From Scatosoma sp045650185 (GTDB taxonomy: Bacteria; Bacillota; Clostridia; Christensenellales; Borkfalkiaceae): DNA of 64,000 nucleotides. The stretch covers positions 1 to 64,000 of the forward strand of contig JAZRQY010000022.1 of assembly GCA_045650185.1 (NCBI GenBank), given 5' to 3'. The translations under genes were made by a program, and so were the position numbers. The notes under the pieces are model-generated. The model saw nothing but the letters and a program-made list of their open reading frames with translations, was not told the origin of the DNA and did no database searches. Shown here in pieces: positions 45,588 to 53,362 of this stretch (position 1 is its first letter; every line of letters begins with the position of its first letter).

Positions 45588-46139
45588 ATGAAGTATATGA
45601 TTGCCTCGGACATCCACGGATCGTCCTACTGGTGCGAACAGTTGTTAAAGCGCTTTGACGAATCGGGGGCAGATAAATTACTGCTGGTAGGAGATTTACT
45701 CTACCACGGCCCTCGCAACGCTTTCCCTCAAAAGTACGACACCCAATGCGTGTACGAACAGCTGAACGGTCGCAAGGCTAGCCTGCTTTGCGTGCGCGGA
45801 AATTGCGACAGCGAAGTCGACCAAATGGTGCTCGATTTCCCGATGATGGACGATTATCGCGTACTGCCGTTGGGGGAGAGAACGCTGTATTTGACGCACG
45901 GGCATTTGCACGATGCGGAAAAGCCCTTTATCCCTTTAAAATCGGGGGATTTGCAGGTGAACGGACATTTTCACGTCCCCACCTTTAAACGGTTGGAAAA
46001 CGGAGTTTTATATGCGAATTGTGGCTCGGTTGGGTTGCCGAAGGACGGCTCTCCGCACAGCTGTATGCTGCTGACGGATGAGTGCATCGAATGGATTGAC
46101 CTTTCCACCGGCAAAGCGTTCCATACACAAAAATTGTAA
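45588..46139 (+). CDS. yfcE: YfcE-type metallophosphodiesterase
   Basis: 183 aa from ATG 45588 with AAGGAG upstream. Metal-binding motifs: ASDIHGS, VGDLLYHGPRN, VRGNCD, THGHLHD and GHFHVP. The family hydrolyses phosphodiesters with manganese in the cytoplasm; physiological substrate not settled. Same transcript as the reductase-like gene. Confidence 0.93.
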   Translation: MKYMIASDIHGSSYWCEQLLKRFDESGADKLLLVGDLLYHGPRNAFPQKYDTQCVYEQLNGRKASLLCVRGNCDSEVDQMVLDFPMMDDYRVLPLGERTLYLTHGHLHDAEKPFIPLKSGDLQVNGHFHVPTFKRLENGVLYANCGSVGLPKDGSPHSCMLLTDECIEWIDLSTGKAFHTQKL

Positions 46140-46141
46140 AT

Positions 46142-46177
46142 AAAAAAGCAAGACGCGTGTCGTCTTGCTTTTTTTTG
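46142..46177 (+). terminator. Terminator after yfcE
   Basis: AAAAAAGCAAGACG-CGTG-TCGTCTTGCTTTTTTT, a strong hairpin with flanking A and T tracts. Confidence 0.9.
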
Positions 46178-46233
46178 TTAAGCTGTCTCATTTTACACAA
46201 AAAATATCCATTCTATATTAAGGACTTTTTTTA

Positions 46234-46581
46234 CTACTTCATTCTAATATGTGAAGCCAATAACTTTGATTCATCATAATCCTCACATATTATACAATCT
46301 AAATAATTTTCTTTCACTTCCTCAAAAATTTCGTTATTTTTCTTTTTCAAAATAATAAACTTCTCATCGGATACATAAGCAACCGCCACCAAAGTATCAT
46401 TCATTTTACTTCTACCATTGTATGGATCAAACCAAGTGAAGTTTTCTTTATCCAATTCGTCTAAGTTTATGGTCCTTTCTTCCAACCAATAAGTGTCATT
46501 AAAATTCGCCCTAAAAACATATTGAATTGTAATTAGCAACTGCTTTACTTTTTTTGCTTCAATAACTGGTTTATTTATCAT
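46234..46581 (-). CDS. AT-rich hypothetical protein near the tRNA-Ser site
   Basis: 115 aa, acidic, with no signal or membrane helix. Central residues NGRSKMNDTLVAVAYVSDEKF suggest a small alpha/beta fold. Its base composition is clearly richer in A+T than flanking genes, and it lies between yfcE and repeat sequences beside the tRNA-Ser attachment-like site, so recent arrival is likely. No family recognised. Confidence 0.6.
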   Translation of the reverse strand: MINKPVIEAKKVKQLLITIQYVFRANFNDTYWLEERTINLDELDKENFTWFDPYNGRSKMNDTLVAVAYVSDEKFIILKKKNNEIFEEVKENYLDCIICEDYDESKLLASHIRMK

Positions 46582-46689
46582 TTTTATTTACCTACAAATT
46601 CTTATTTATCGATTAGTATTATAACACTTTTTAGCAAATAAATCAAGCCTTAAGCCTTGTATATCTTCTAACAATGTCTCGTAATATAT

Positions 46690-46853
46690 TCAATGAAATA
46701 TTGCAAGCAATATGAAATAATTTTTAATTATGAAATTTTTGCTTTGCAAAAATGAAATAAAATTTATGCCATCATATACGAAGTATATTTCATATCCACA
46801 GGATATTTCATAATCCTATTATTTCACTTATGCCGTCAGGCATAAATTTCATT
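46690..46853. repeat. Array of small palindromes separated by TGAAAT/ATTTCA
   Basis: Successive perfect hairpins: ATATTGC-AA-GCAATAT, TTTTTGC-TTT-GCAAAAA, ATATAC-GAA-GTATAT, ATATCC-ACA-GGATAT, TAATCCTATTA, and an outer AATTTATGCC...GGCATAAATT. Each unit is joined by TGAAAT or its complement. Non-coding; it resembles interspersed palindromic elements of Clostridia and is not a CRISPR (no equal-length unique spacers). Confidence 0.75.
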
Positions 46854-46856
46854 GAA

Positions 46857-46893
46857 AAGAGCCGTGATTTTATACCAAAATCACGGCTCTTTT
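46857..46893. terminator. Terminator behind the tRNA-tailed element
   Basis: GAGCCGTGATTTTATACCAAAATCACGGCTC with A-rich and T-rich flanks. On the minus strand it directly follows the CCA of the element and is probably the original terminator of tRNA-Ser. Confidence 0.8.
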
Positions 46894-46894
46894 C

Positions 46895-47045
46895 TGGCGC
46901 GGAGAGAGGGATTCGTGCCTTTAGCGGCACGCCCCGCTCCGACGTTATCAACGTCGTCCTTTGCCGTCAATTTAATCGTAATCCAACCCCCGTAAGGCAA
47001 AGCGTTTTGCTCCCGCAAAACGGCTCCCACCCTCGAATCCCTCTC
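46895..47045 (-). ncRNA. Structured tRNA-tailed element, complete copy
   Basis: Read on the minus strand: GAGAGGGATTCG opens a 12-bp closing stem with CGAATCCCTCTC. Inside are an 8-bp hairpin with GGGA tetraloop, the TTTGCC/GGCAAA pairing, a hairpin CGACGTT-GAT-AACGTCG, the block GAGCGGGGC, and a hairpin GTGCC-GCTAAA-GGCAC. The end is the last 21 nt of tRNA-Ser including CCA. It aligns gap-free with 1-135. Against that copy the stems carry six compensatory pair changes. No promoter is obvious; tRNA-Ser and its own terminator lie just upstream. Confidence 0.75.
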
Positions 47046-47058
47046 AATTTCTCAGTGT

Positions 47059-47097
47059 AAAAAAATACAGGCGGTGAAAAATCACCGCCTGTATTTT
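47059..47097 (-). terminator. Terminator directly behind tRNA-Ser
   Basis: TACAGGCGGTGA-TTTTT-CACCGCCTGTA followed by seven T on the minus strand. It lies between the tRNA and the structured element and may have come with the element. Confidence 0.85.
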
Positions 47098-47185
47098 TGG
47101 CGCGGAGAGAGGGATTCGAACCCCCGGACAGTTCCCCGTCAACGGTTTTCAAGACCGCCGCAATCGACCACTCTACCATCTCCGC
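47098..47185 (-). tRNA. tRNA-Ser (anticodon UGA)
   Basis: 88 nt with encoded CCA. Acceptor stem GCGGAGA/TCTCCGC, discriminator G, long variable arm as in serine tRNAs, anticodon loop TTGAAAA giving UGA. The last 21 nt recur at 46895-46915. Confidence 0.95.
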
Positions 47186-47236
47186 ATATCCGTTCGTTTG
47201 CATAACAATTATACTCTAACCAACGGACTTTGTCAA

Positions 47237-47953
47237 TCATTTTTCTTCTAAAAGCTGTAGCAATTCCGACAACCTATGAATTTCATAGGTGGGCGTGTGC
47301 GACGACGGATTTTCCCGACCTTTGCGGTTCAGCCAACAGCTGTCAATACCGCTCGCGTTCGCGCCTGCAATGTCCGACGAGAGGGAGTCCCCTACCATCA
47401 AACATTCTTCCTTCGTCACTCCTAAATCCTCTAAAATATGCGAAAAGAACTGGGGCAGGGGCTTGATGAACCCAACTTCCTCGGAAATATAAATGCGGTC
47501 TATCCACTTCGCAATCGTCTTGAGTCTCGGTCTTTGCAACGCAGAAATTGCGTTCGTTGCAATCCCGATTACATACTTGCCTGCAAGCTTGGACAACACC
47601 TCTTCCGCGCCCTCGCAGAGAATCGCAGGCCGCTCCAGCATCTTCAAAAACCGTAAGCCCGTTGCCTTCGGGTCGGCGTTCGACGGATACTTTTGAAACA
47701 AAGCCTTAAACAAGTCCTCCGTGTGCTCTACGTACAAGCGATGATATTCCTGCTGAATGTACGGACTGCTGACCTTGTTCAAGCCTGCGCTATCCCAAGT
47801 TTCGTTGCTGATATCGTCGCATTCGCAAACGGTTTCTTCCGTCGGATCAATTCCAAGTGTCGGCAACAATTCACGCAAGACCGCCTTCTCGTCCTCTAAA
47901 TAGTCGATGACCGTGTGATCGGCATCGAACAGTATCGCCTTGTATTTTTTCAT
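47237..47953 (-). CDS. HAD-family nucleotidase, YjjG-like
   Basis: 238 aa. HAD motifs: nucleophile Asp in LFDADHTVIDY, Thr/Asn of motif II in GIATNAISA, Lys in EVGFIKPLPQFF, and acidic motif IV in MVGDSLSSDIAGA. The sequence is closest to YjjG/YfnB pyrimidine-nucleotidase-type enzymes that remove phosphate from (non-canonical) nucleotides. Its ATG overlaps the stop of the small upstream gene (TAATG). Confidence 0.9.
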   Translation of the reverse strand: MKKYKAILFDADHTVIDYLEDEKAVLRELLPTLGIDPTEETVCECDDISNETWDSAGLNKVSSPYIQQEYHRLYVEHTEDLFKALFQKYPSNADPKATGLRFLKMLERPAILCEGAEEVLSKLAGKYVIGIATNAISALQRPRLKTIAKWIDRIYISEEVGFIKPLPQFFSHILEDLGVTKEECLMVGDSLSSDIAGANASGIDSCWLNRKGRENPSSHTPTYEIHRLSELLQLLEEK

Positions 47954-48162
47954 TACCAGTCCTGCTTTTTCAAGGACTTATCCTTGACGTCGTCGTAATA
48001 TTCGAAATATCTCGCCTTGAATTCCTCTTTCGTCATCGGGCGAGGCGCGCCGTCCGCGTGCATTTGCTCGATGAGGTCCTGCAGCTCCTCAGGGGAGAAG
48101 TCCGCAAGCTCCGCTTCTTCGGCAAAGGTATCTAACAATTTTAATAAATCTAATTCTGACAT
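47953..48162 (-). CDS. Small acidic hypothetical protein
   Basis: 69 aa from ATG 48162, with GGGG as a weak ribosome site and a consensus-like promoter just upstream. Helical and acidic (LLDTFAEEAELADFSPEELQ; FEYYDDVKDKSLKK). Translationally coupled to the HAD gene by a one-base stop/start overlap. No family recognised. Confidence 0.7.
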   Translation of the reverse strand: MSELDLLKLLDTFAEEAELADFSPEELQDLIEQMHADGAPRPMTKEEFKARYFEYYDDVKDKSLKKQDW

Positions 48163-48186
48163 AGTAAAACCCCTTTCTTTGCTGAC

Positions 48187-48215
48187 ATTATACCACAATT
48201 CCTTCCGCAATGCAA
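48187..48215 (-). promoter_or_regulatory. Promoter of the small protein/HAD operon
   Basis: Minus strand: TTGCAT (48215-48210), 17 bp, TATAAT (48192-48187). Confidence 0.7.
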
Positions 48216-48298
48216 GGGAAATTCTGTCAACAGAGCCGAAATTCGCCATTTTTCTCCGCGATTTGGCAGCGACTGGAAAGTGAGGGAAGGCTTGACTA

Positions 48299-48327
48299 TT
48301 GCAAAGTGGTTTACTCTCCCTTACAAT
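48299..48327 (+). promoter_or_regulatory. Promoter of the NlpC/P60 gene
   Basis: TTGCAA 48299-48304, 17 bp, TACAAT 48322-48327; ATG at 48380. Confidence 0.65.
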
Positions 48328-48379
48328 GTTTCGTATCGGTGAGAATTTTCGCCGAAATCTGAAAACCGAGGACGAAACA

Positions 48380-49252
48380 ATGAAGAAGAAAATAAAAATT
48401 ACGCTGGCGGCGTTTCTTGCCGCATGCAGTATCTTCACCGCAGTTGGCTGTGCAAGCTCACCCGGTAGTAACTCCGGAACGGACGGATTACTTCCCCCGC
48501 CTTCCGCGGAAAACAGTCAGCAAAGCTCTGGCAACAGCACGACCCCCGACAGCGGCGCAGGGGATATAGTGGACGACGAAACAACCGTGGTCGTACCCGA
48601 AGTACCGCCCAAGCCTACCAATCAGCAGTATATTCGTTGCACGGGCAACAACGTGAATATTCGTAGCGGCGCAGGCAAGGATTTTACCGTGCTTGGGCAG
48701 GCGGAACAAGGCACCATGTACGCGATAACGGGCAAAATCGGGAACTGGTATCAAACCTATTACCGAGGTAAAACGGCATACATATATACCGAGTATGCCA
48801 CCGTTTTTACTCTGCCACTTTCCAAGAACGAGCAGACGGAAGAGGTGATCGAAGAGGCGTATAAGCATATCGGCGTTCCCTACGTGTACGGCGCAGTCCG
48901 TCTGCACGACGGCAACGGCAATTTCTTGAAGGGCTTTACGGCGCAGAAGTTCGATTGCTCTTCCCTCGTGCAATACGTATACTACCACGGCGCAGGAAAA
49001 TTACTGAACACCACCACCCGCACGCAAATCAAGCAGGGAAAATACGTAAAGCCCGACGACCTGCAACGGGGGGATTGTATCTTCTTTACAAACGAAACCC
49101 GTCAACACCTCACGGGCATTGAACGGGTTGGACACGTTGCGATTTATCTTGGGAATAACTATATTCTGCACACCGCCAGCGACTACGCGCGGATTGAAAA
49201 GATGTCGAACGCGCGCTGGAATTTCTATATCGAGGCAAGGCGGTTTCTTTAA
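48380..49252 (+). CDS. SH3b-NlpC/P60 cell-wall endopeptidase lipoprotein
   Basis: 290 aa from ATG 48380 (GAGGA upstream). Lipobox FTAVGC, a Ser/Thr-rich linker, an SH3b domain (about 88-150; VNIRSGAGKDFTVLGQ) and a C-terminal NlpC/P60 domain with catalytic Cys in FDCSSLVQYVYY and His in GHVAIYLGN. It hydrolyses peptide stems of peptidoglycan outside the membrane. Its stop overlaps the convergent comF stop by three bases, with no terminator between. Confidence 0.93.
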   Translation: MKKKIKITLAAFLAACSIFTAVGCASSPGSNSGTDGLLPPPSAENSQQSSGNSTTPDSGAGDIVDDETTVVVPEVPPKPTNQQYIRCTGNNVNIRSGAGKDFTVLGQAEQGTMYAITGKIGNWYQTYYRGKTAYIYTEYATVFTLPLSKNEQTEEVIEEAYKHIGVPYVYGAVRLHDGNGNFLKGFTAQKFDCSSLVQYVYYHGAGKLLNTTTRTQIKQGKYVKPDDLQRGDCIFFTNETRQHLTGIERVGHVAIYLGNNYILHTASDYARIEKMSNARWNFYIEARRFL

Positions 49253-49995
49253 CCGATCTCTGACACGGAAACAAAATCCTTTTCGGGGACGGCGGCAACG
49301 CACAAGCCACAGACGGAATGCGCCCCTGCGCGCAGTAGCATCGCGGAAATCTCCGCAAGCGTTGCCCCAGAGGTTATGACGTCGTCGATGATCAGAAAGT
49401 CTTTACCTTTGCAGAACTTTCGCTCTTTGAGGCGAAAGGCGCCTGCGATACTTTCTCTTCGTTCCTTGCCGGAGAGGTGCTTTTGTTCTCCGTCCTTGCG
49501 TTTTTCTAAGAGGGTGGAATGCACGGCAAGCCCCGTCAATTCGGAAAGATGCAGGGCAAGTTCCTCCGCTTGGTTGTAGCCGCGAAGGGCTTGCTTTTGC
49601 TTGGTCAGAGGCACGGGCAATAGCACGAACGAGTGTTGCGGCAGACGAGGCAACGCCTTTTCCATCTGCTCCGCAAAATAATACGCGAGGTAGCGCTTGC
49701 CGTTTTTGAATCGATTGATCAGCAACGCCGTATATTCGTGATAGGCAAGCGGCGCGGCAACCTTTTCAAAGGCAGGGGCAACCTCTTTGCAGGTACTGCA
49801 TATGCCCGACGCGCGCATCGGTCTACCGCACTTTTCGCAGGTATGCCCGTCGTTATAGGCGATGGCGGTTAGACAATCCTCGCACAGTCTTGGCGTGGGG
49901 TAGGAGAAAACTTCCGCGCCACAAGCATCGCAGGTGTATCCCTCCGATGCAAGCTTTCGACGAATTGTTTGCATAAAATCCTTGATTGCAGCCAT
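49249..49995 (-). CDS. comF: ComF-family amidophosphoribosyltransferase-like protein
   Basis: 248 aa. N-terminal zinc ribbons (CDACGAEV, CEDC, CEKCGRP, CSTC) precede a phosphoribosyltransferase domain with the PRPP loop LIIDDVITSGATLAE. ComF acts in DNA uptake or ssDNA handling in competent bacteria. No other competence gene is in view. Convergent with the endopeptidase gene. Confidence 0.94.
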   Translation of the reverse strand: MAAIKDFMQTIRRKLASEGYTCDACGAEVFSYPTPRLCEDCLTAIAYNDGHTCEKCGRPMRASGICSTCKEVAPAFEKVAAPLAYHEYTALLINRFKNGKRYLAYYFAEQMEKALPRLPQHSFVLLPVPLTKQKQALRGYNQAEELALHLSELTGLAVHSTLLEKRKDGEQKHLSGKERRESIAGAFRLKERKFCKGKDFLIIDDVITSGATLAEISAMLLRAGAHSVCGLCVAAVPEKDFVSVSEIG

Positions 49996-50015
49996 ACCTG
50001 CCCCCCTTTATACAC

Positions 50016-50046
50016 AAAAAAGCCACCCGATTGCAGGGTGGCTTTT
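50016..50046. terminator. Terminator between DUF368 and comF genes
   Basis: AAAAAGCCACCC-GATTGCA-GGGTGGCTTTT, strong hairpin with T-runs on both strands. Confidence 0.85.
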
Positions 50047-50050
50047 CCCT

Positions 50051-51010
50051 TTACTCTTTATCGTGTTTACGCTGTACGCGCACCAACCAGTACGACCCAA
50101 CCGTGCCCGCCACCAGCAGAACAATGCCCAGCGCCAAATGCAGCCAGTTGATACCGCTCACCGACCAAGCCTGATAAACCTTGACAATTTCCGCATTGAA
50201 GAACATGGTGAGAAGCGACCCCAACGCCAAGCCCACAATCAGCGAATACGACGTATCCCTCGCCTTGTCAAAAAGCATTGAAATCAGCTTCGAGAAGAGG
50301 AAAAATCCACCGATAAACCCGACCGCCATCGAGGCAACCACGACGATTAAATCGACATTTTGCAAGGTTTCTATGCTGAAATGCAGGTTCTGCATCAGCA
50401 CCGCATACCAGCCGATGACCATTAAAATCGCGCTGGCGCTTAAACCCGGAACAAGTTGAGTCAACGCCAAGACAAACCCAACCAAAAGCGGCAATACAAT
50501 CTGCCATACTAGGTCTGCCTCTAAAATGCTCCCCGTCGTACCGCCCTGCAAGGTCGATACGGAGGAAATCACCGCTACCGCCACGGGAATGCACGCGCCC
50601 ACGACCATCAGCGTGATACGCTTTGCGTTCATTTTCACGCCGTTCAGCTCATCCTTTACCGCAGGGAACGACCCGATCATCAGCCCTGCAAACAGACAGA
50701 TGACAGCAAAGGGTATCAAGTCCAACAGCTGCTGTACCGCAAGAAACCCGAGCAAAAATCCAACCACAGCGCCAAGCGCAACAGGCAACAAGAACAGAAA
50801 ACAAACCTTGAACTGCTTAAAAAGATTGCCAACGGCGTACAAAAATTTGTCGTACAGTTTTAAAATGATGGCAACGGTAGAGCCGCTCACCCCGGGAACG
50901 ATGACCGCCAAACCGATGAAGAATCCGAGCAACGAGCTCTTGGCGAAACTTTTTTTATCATGCTTTTGCAAGAGGGTTTCCGCTCTCTCTTCCGTCCTTT
51001 CTTCCGCCAT
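50051..51010 (-). CDS. DUF368 (PopT-like) undecaprenyl-phosphate translocase
   Basis: 319 aa from ATG 51010, which has AAGGAG and overlaps the VanZ stop (TGATG). About eight membrane helices, with family blocks GLAVIVPGVSGSTVAIILKLYD and ALTQLVPGLSASAILMVIG. DUF368 proteins (PopT) return undecaprenyl phosphate across the membrane for cell-wall synthesis. A short charged N-terminus precedes the first helix. Confidence 0.9.
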   Translation of the reverse strand: MAEERTEERAETLLQKHDKKSFAKSSLLGFFIGLAVIVPGVSGSTVAIILKLYDKFLYAVGNLFKQFKVCFLFLLPVALGAVVGFLLGFLAVQQLLDLIPFAVICLFAGLMIGSFPAVKDELNGVKMNAKRITLMVVGACIPVAVAVISSVSTLQGGTTGSILEADLVWQIVLPLLVGFVLALTQLVPGLSASAILMVIGWYAVLMQNLHFSIETLQNVDLIVVVASMAVGFIGGFFLFSKLISMLFDKARDTSYSLIVGLALGSLLTMFFNAEIVKVYQAWSVSGINWLHLALGIVLLVAGTVGSYWLVRVQRKHDKE

Positions 51011-51531
51011 CAGCTTTTTCTCCTTTTGACGGCGCTTACCGTCCACTTAATCAATCCAAACACCATCAACGCAAGGCAGATACCGCAAACCAGCCCTGTA
51101 CAATCGGTGGCAACGTCGGCAAATTCCGATGCTCTGCCTGCCGTCAACGATTGCAGGTACTCATCCACCACCGCCGTAAAGAACAGCAAGCAGGGGGGAA
51201 CGTACGCATAACGACCATTCCCTTTTTTCGCAAAGGAAAGGTATGCGCCGAATACGCAAGCCCCCAAAGCAAAATATTGTAAAAAGTGCGCCAAATTTCG
51301 TATATGCGCGTGTAGGAAATCAAAGCTCTCTCCCTTCGCCGTTGCAATCGGAGAGCTTGGGTTGATTGCTCCCACCGCTTCCTGCACCGATACGGTTACG
51401 GAATGGCTCTGCTTGGAAGAAGCCTCCCCGTCCGACAAAGCGTTATAGAAGATAAACGTCCAAATACACAGCGATAATACGATTAAAAGGATGCGCACGA
51501 GGGTCACTGACCAATGTGTTTTCTCTCTCAT
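51010..51531 (-). CDS. VanZ-family membrane protein
   Basis: 173 aa from ATG 51531. Four membrane helices; the family core is NLAHFLQYFALGACVFGAYL and VDEYLQSLTAGRASEFADVATDCTG with conserved His/Glu/Asp. VanZ proteins lower teicoplanin susceptibility in enterococci, but most homologues have no known role. Coupled to the DUF368 gene. Confidence 0.9.
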   Translation of the reverse strand: MREKTHWSVTLVRILLIVLSLCIWTFIFYNALSDGEASSKQSHSVTVSVQEAVGAINPSSPIATAKGESFDFLHAHIRNLAHFLQYFALGACVFGAYLSFAKKGNGRYAYVPPCLLFFTAVVDEYLQSLTAGRASEFADVATDCTGLVCGICLALMVFGLIKWTVSAVKRRKS

Positions 51532-51718
51532 AATACTTATATTATACGATATATTCTGCAAAAAATCAATACGGAAACAATGATTTGTAAAAACTTTCTA
51601 CAAAAACTGTTTGTTTTCAATCTTTTTACCCATAAATCTACTAAAAAATTGTGATAATATACACTCGAAAGCAAATAATAGGCTTGGTTTTCCCTAAGCC
51701 ACACAAAAGGACCTATCT

Positions 51719-52690
51719 ATGCGCTACGTAAAGAAAACTTGTATTCTTCGACAATTAAAAAACGGATTTTCGGCAGACGGCAATCCCATTTCAGGGATTG
51801 TGAAGGCCGAACAGTATGCACGGCATATCGGATTGGAGTTTTCCACCGCCAATCTTGCGGCCCTCTCAGAGGGGGAGTACCACCTACTGCTTGCCGATAG
51901 TGACAAACGATATAAGCTGTTTCCTTTAGGCGACGGTCGGTACTCCTTTCAGGGGGAATTGCAGCTTGCCGCAGGGTTTTACGCCGCAATCTGTTACGTA
52001 AACGACGGCGCTGAACCGATTGCTTACGGAGTGTGCGGCAATATGCCCTACGACCTGTTTTCCTTGGTGCGCACGGCGTTTTCCTCCCCGCAAGCATTGC
52101 AAGCAACCACCCCTCCGCCAGTTATCAACGCAGACCTGCCCAGCAGTTATCCAAACATGCGCCCGATTTACGACGATGAACTGGTGGCAGGCGACAACTA
52201 CTTTGAAAAGGAGAAAAACTATGCCCACTCAGCCCCTACACAAGCTTGCGAAAATGCACCTGCTGAAAGCGGAAATCCGCATCAAAAAACGCCGCAGAGG
52301 GATGACCCTGACCAAGATGAAAATGACGAAGGCGTACGCCACGCATTTACAACGCAATCAGACGGATACTATCAATCCATCAAAGGCGAGCTGACCGCCC
52401 TCTTTGCCCGATATCCGCAGGACGAAACGCTGAACGACGCCTACCCTGCCAGCGAGTGGGTGCGCATCAGAGGCACGGAGGGAAACGCAGAGGAGCTGGT
52501 GGGGCTCATATACGAGAGCGGCTTAGTCAAGTACATTTGCTACGCCGTCCCGGCAATGGACAACGCGCCGCAGGAAATCCGTGAAAAAGCGTACTTTGTT
52601 CCCCTCTCTCCGCTGACGCCTGAGGTGGGCTTTTACGTCCTATATCAAAGCGCGGCAACGGGCGAAAGCATCGTAAAAACGGAACTATAA
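51719..52690 (+). CDS. Hypothetical protein of Clostridia with disordered middle
   Basis: 323 aa, SD AAAGGA. Residues 1-125 form a beta-rich domain (MRYVKKTCILRQLKNGFS start; YAAICYVNDGAEPIAYGVCG). Residues 130-215 are low-complexity and acidic (QRDDPDQDENDEG). Residues 215-323 form a second compact domain (YYQSIKGELTALFARYPQDE, WVRIRGTEG, VGFYVLYQSA). Similar N-termini are familiar to me from other Clostridia as unnamed proteins. No function known. Confidence 0.8.
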   Translation: MRYVKKTCILRQLKNGFSADGNPISGIVKAEQYARHIGLEFSTANLAALSEGEYHLLLADSDKRYKLFPLGDGRYSFQGELQLAAGFYAAICYVNDGAEPIAYGVCGNMPYDLFSLVRTAFSSPQALQATTPPPVINADLPSSYPNMRPIYDDELVAGDNYFEKEKNYAHSAPTQACENAPAESGNPHQKTPQRDDPDQDENDEGVRHAFTTQSDGYYQSIKGELTALFARYPQDETLNDAYPASEWVRIRGTEGNAEELVGLIYESGLVKYICYAVPAMDNAPQEIREKAYFVPLSPLTPEVGFYVLYQSAATGESIVKTEL

Positions 52691-52691
52691 C

Positions 52692-52721
52692 ACAAGGCGG
52701 CGCAAAAACGCGCCGCCTTGT
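52692..52721 (+). terminator. Terminator of the hypothetical gene
   Basis: ACAAGGCGGCGC-AAAAAC-GCGCCGCCTTGT then a T-rich tract. Confidence 0.85.
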
Positions 52722-52750
52722 ATTTCTTTATAAATAGCCGCTAAAAATAC

Positions 52751-52779
52751 TTGCCAAAAATCAAAAAAAGCATTACAAT
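52751..52779 (+). promoter_or_regulatory. Promoter of tRNA-Arg
   Basis: TTGCCA 52751-52756, 17 bp, TACAAT 52774-52779; the tRNA begins 18 bp later. Confidence 0.75.
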
Positions 52780-52796
52780 AGTAGCATAACCAAAAC

Positions 52797-52872
52797 ATGC
52801 CTGTAGTCTAACTGGATAAAACCTCGGCCTCCGACGCCGACGTTGTGAGTTCGAGCCTCGCCAGGCATACCA
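52797..52872 (+). tRNA. tRNA-Arg (anticodon CCG)
   Basis: 76 nt with encoded CCA. Acceptor ATGCCTG/CAGGCAT, anticodon stem TCGGC/GCCGA with loop CTCCGAC giving CCG, T-arm GTGAG-TTCGAGC-CTCGC. Confidence 0.93.
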
Positions 52873-52873
52873 A

Positions 52874-52906
52874 AAAAAACGACAAGCAAGCGCTTGTCGT
52901 TTTTTG
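52874..52906 (+). terminator. Terminator of tRNA-Arg
   Basis: AAAACGACAAGC-AAGC-GCTTGTCGTTTT followed by T-run. Confidence 0.85.
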
Positions 52907-52926
52907 TTCTTGTTTAGTTCCCGTTT

Positions 52927-53229
52927 TTACGCCTCTGCTTCTTCCAGTAAACGGTTGTATTCTGCGAATACTGCATCGATGATTTCGTCGTCCAAAACCA
53001 CGTTAAAACCGTCGCTACCGTCTGCGTTGCGCACTACTTCAAAGACCAACGCCTCGTCATCGTCCATGCCGTCAAGCAACTCTACGGGCTGTAAAATCGC
53101 ATAGAACTTGCCGTCGTGCGCAATCCCTGCAATCTCCACAAAGTCCACTTCTTCGCCGTCTGCCGTCGTCAACGTGATGATATCGTCTTCGTATTCTTCA
53201 TCCAACATTTCTTCAAAATCTTTTGCCAT
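52927..53229 (-). CDS. DUF1292 protein
   Basis: 100 aa from ATG 53229 with GGAGG upstream; a longer frame upstream crosses the promoter. Highly acidic; family pattern ITLTTADGEEVDFVEIAGIAHDG, KFYAILQPVE and DEALVFEV. Small cytoplasmic proteins of this family are found across Bacillota, often near alaS/ruvX genes; the role is unknown. Confidence 0.9.
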   Translation of the reverse strand: MAKDFEEMLDEEYEDDIITLTTADGEEVDFVEIAGIAHDGKFYAILQPVELLDGMDDDEALVFEVVRNADGSDGFNVVLDDEIIDAVFAEYNRLLEEAEA

Positions 53230-53254
53230 TTTATGTACCTCCAAGATTACGTTA

Positions 53255-53282
53255 ATTATATCATATAATTTGTATAAGTCAA
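53255..53282 (-). promoter_or_regulatory. Promoter of the DUF1292 gene
   Basis: Minus strand: TTGACT (53282-53277), 16 bp, TATAAT (53260-53255). Confidence 0.75.
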
Positions 53283-53340
53283 GGCTTTTTTGATTTTTAC
53301 TAAAATTTACTTTTTTTGCGCCCCTTGAACGCAACAAAAA

Positions 53341-53360
53341 ACGGACGATTTCTCGTCCGT
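53341..53360. terminator. Terminator hairpin, left copy flanking the two-repressor cassette
   Basis: ACGGACGA-TTTC-TCGTCCGT with A and T tracts. The same 20 bp recur at 53860-53879 on the other side of the cassette. Confidence 0.85.
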
Positions 53361-53362
53361 TT

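Noticed and set aside
46690..46853. Possible CRISPR array
   Set aside because: Units are different palindromes joined by a short linker, without equal repeats and unique spacers, and there are no cas genes.
46830..47060. Plus-strand frame of 76 codons across the structured element
   Set aside because: It starts inside the palindrome array, has no ribosome site and reads the antisense of a tRNA end. A similar open frame antisense to 1-135 exists because the two elements are homologous; stem covariation explains the conservation better.
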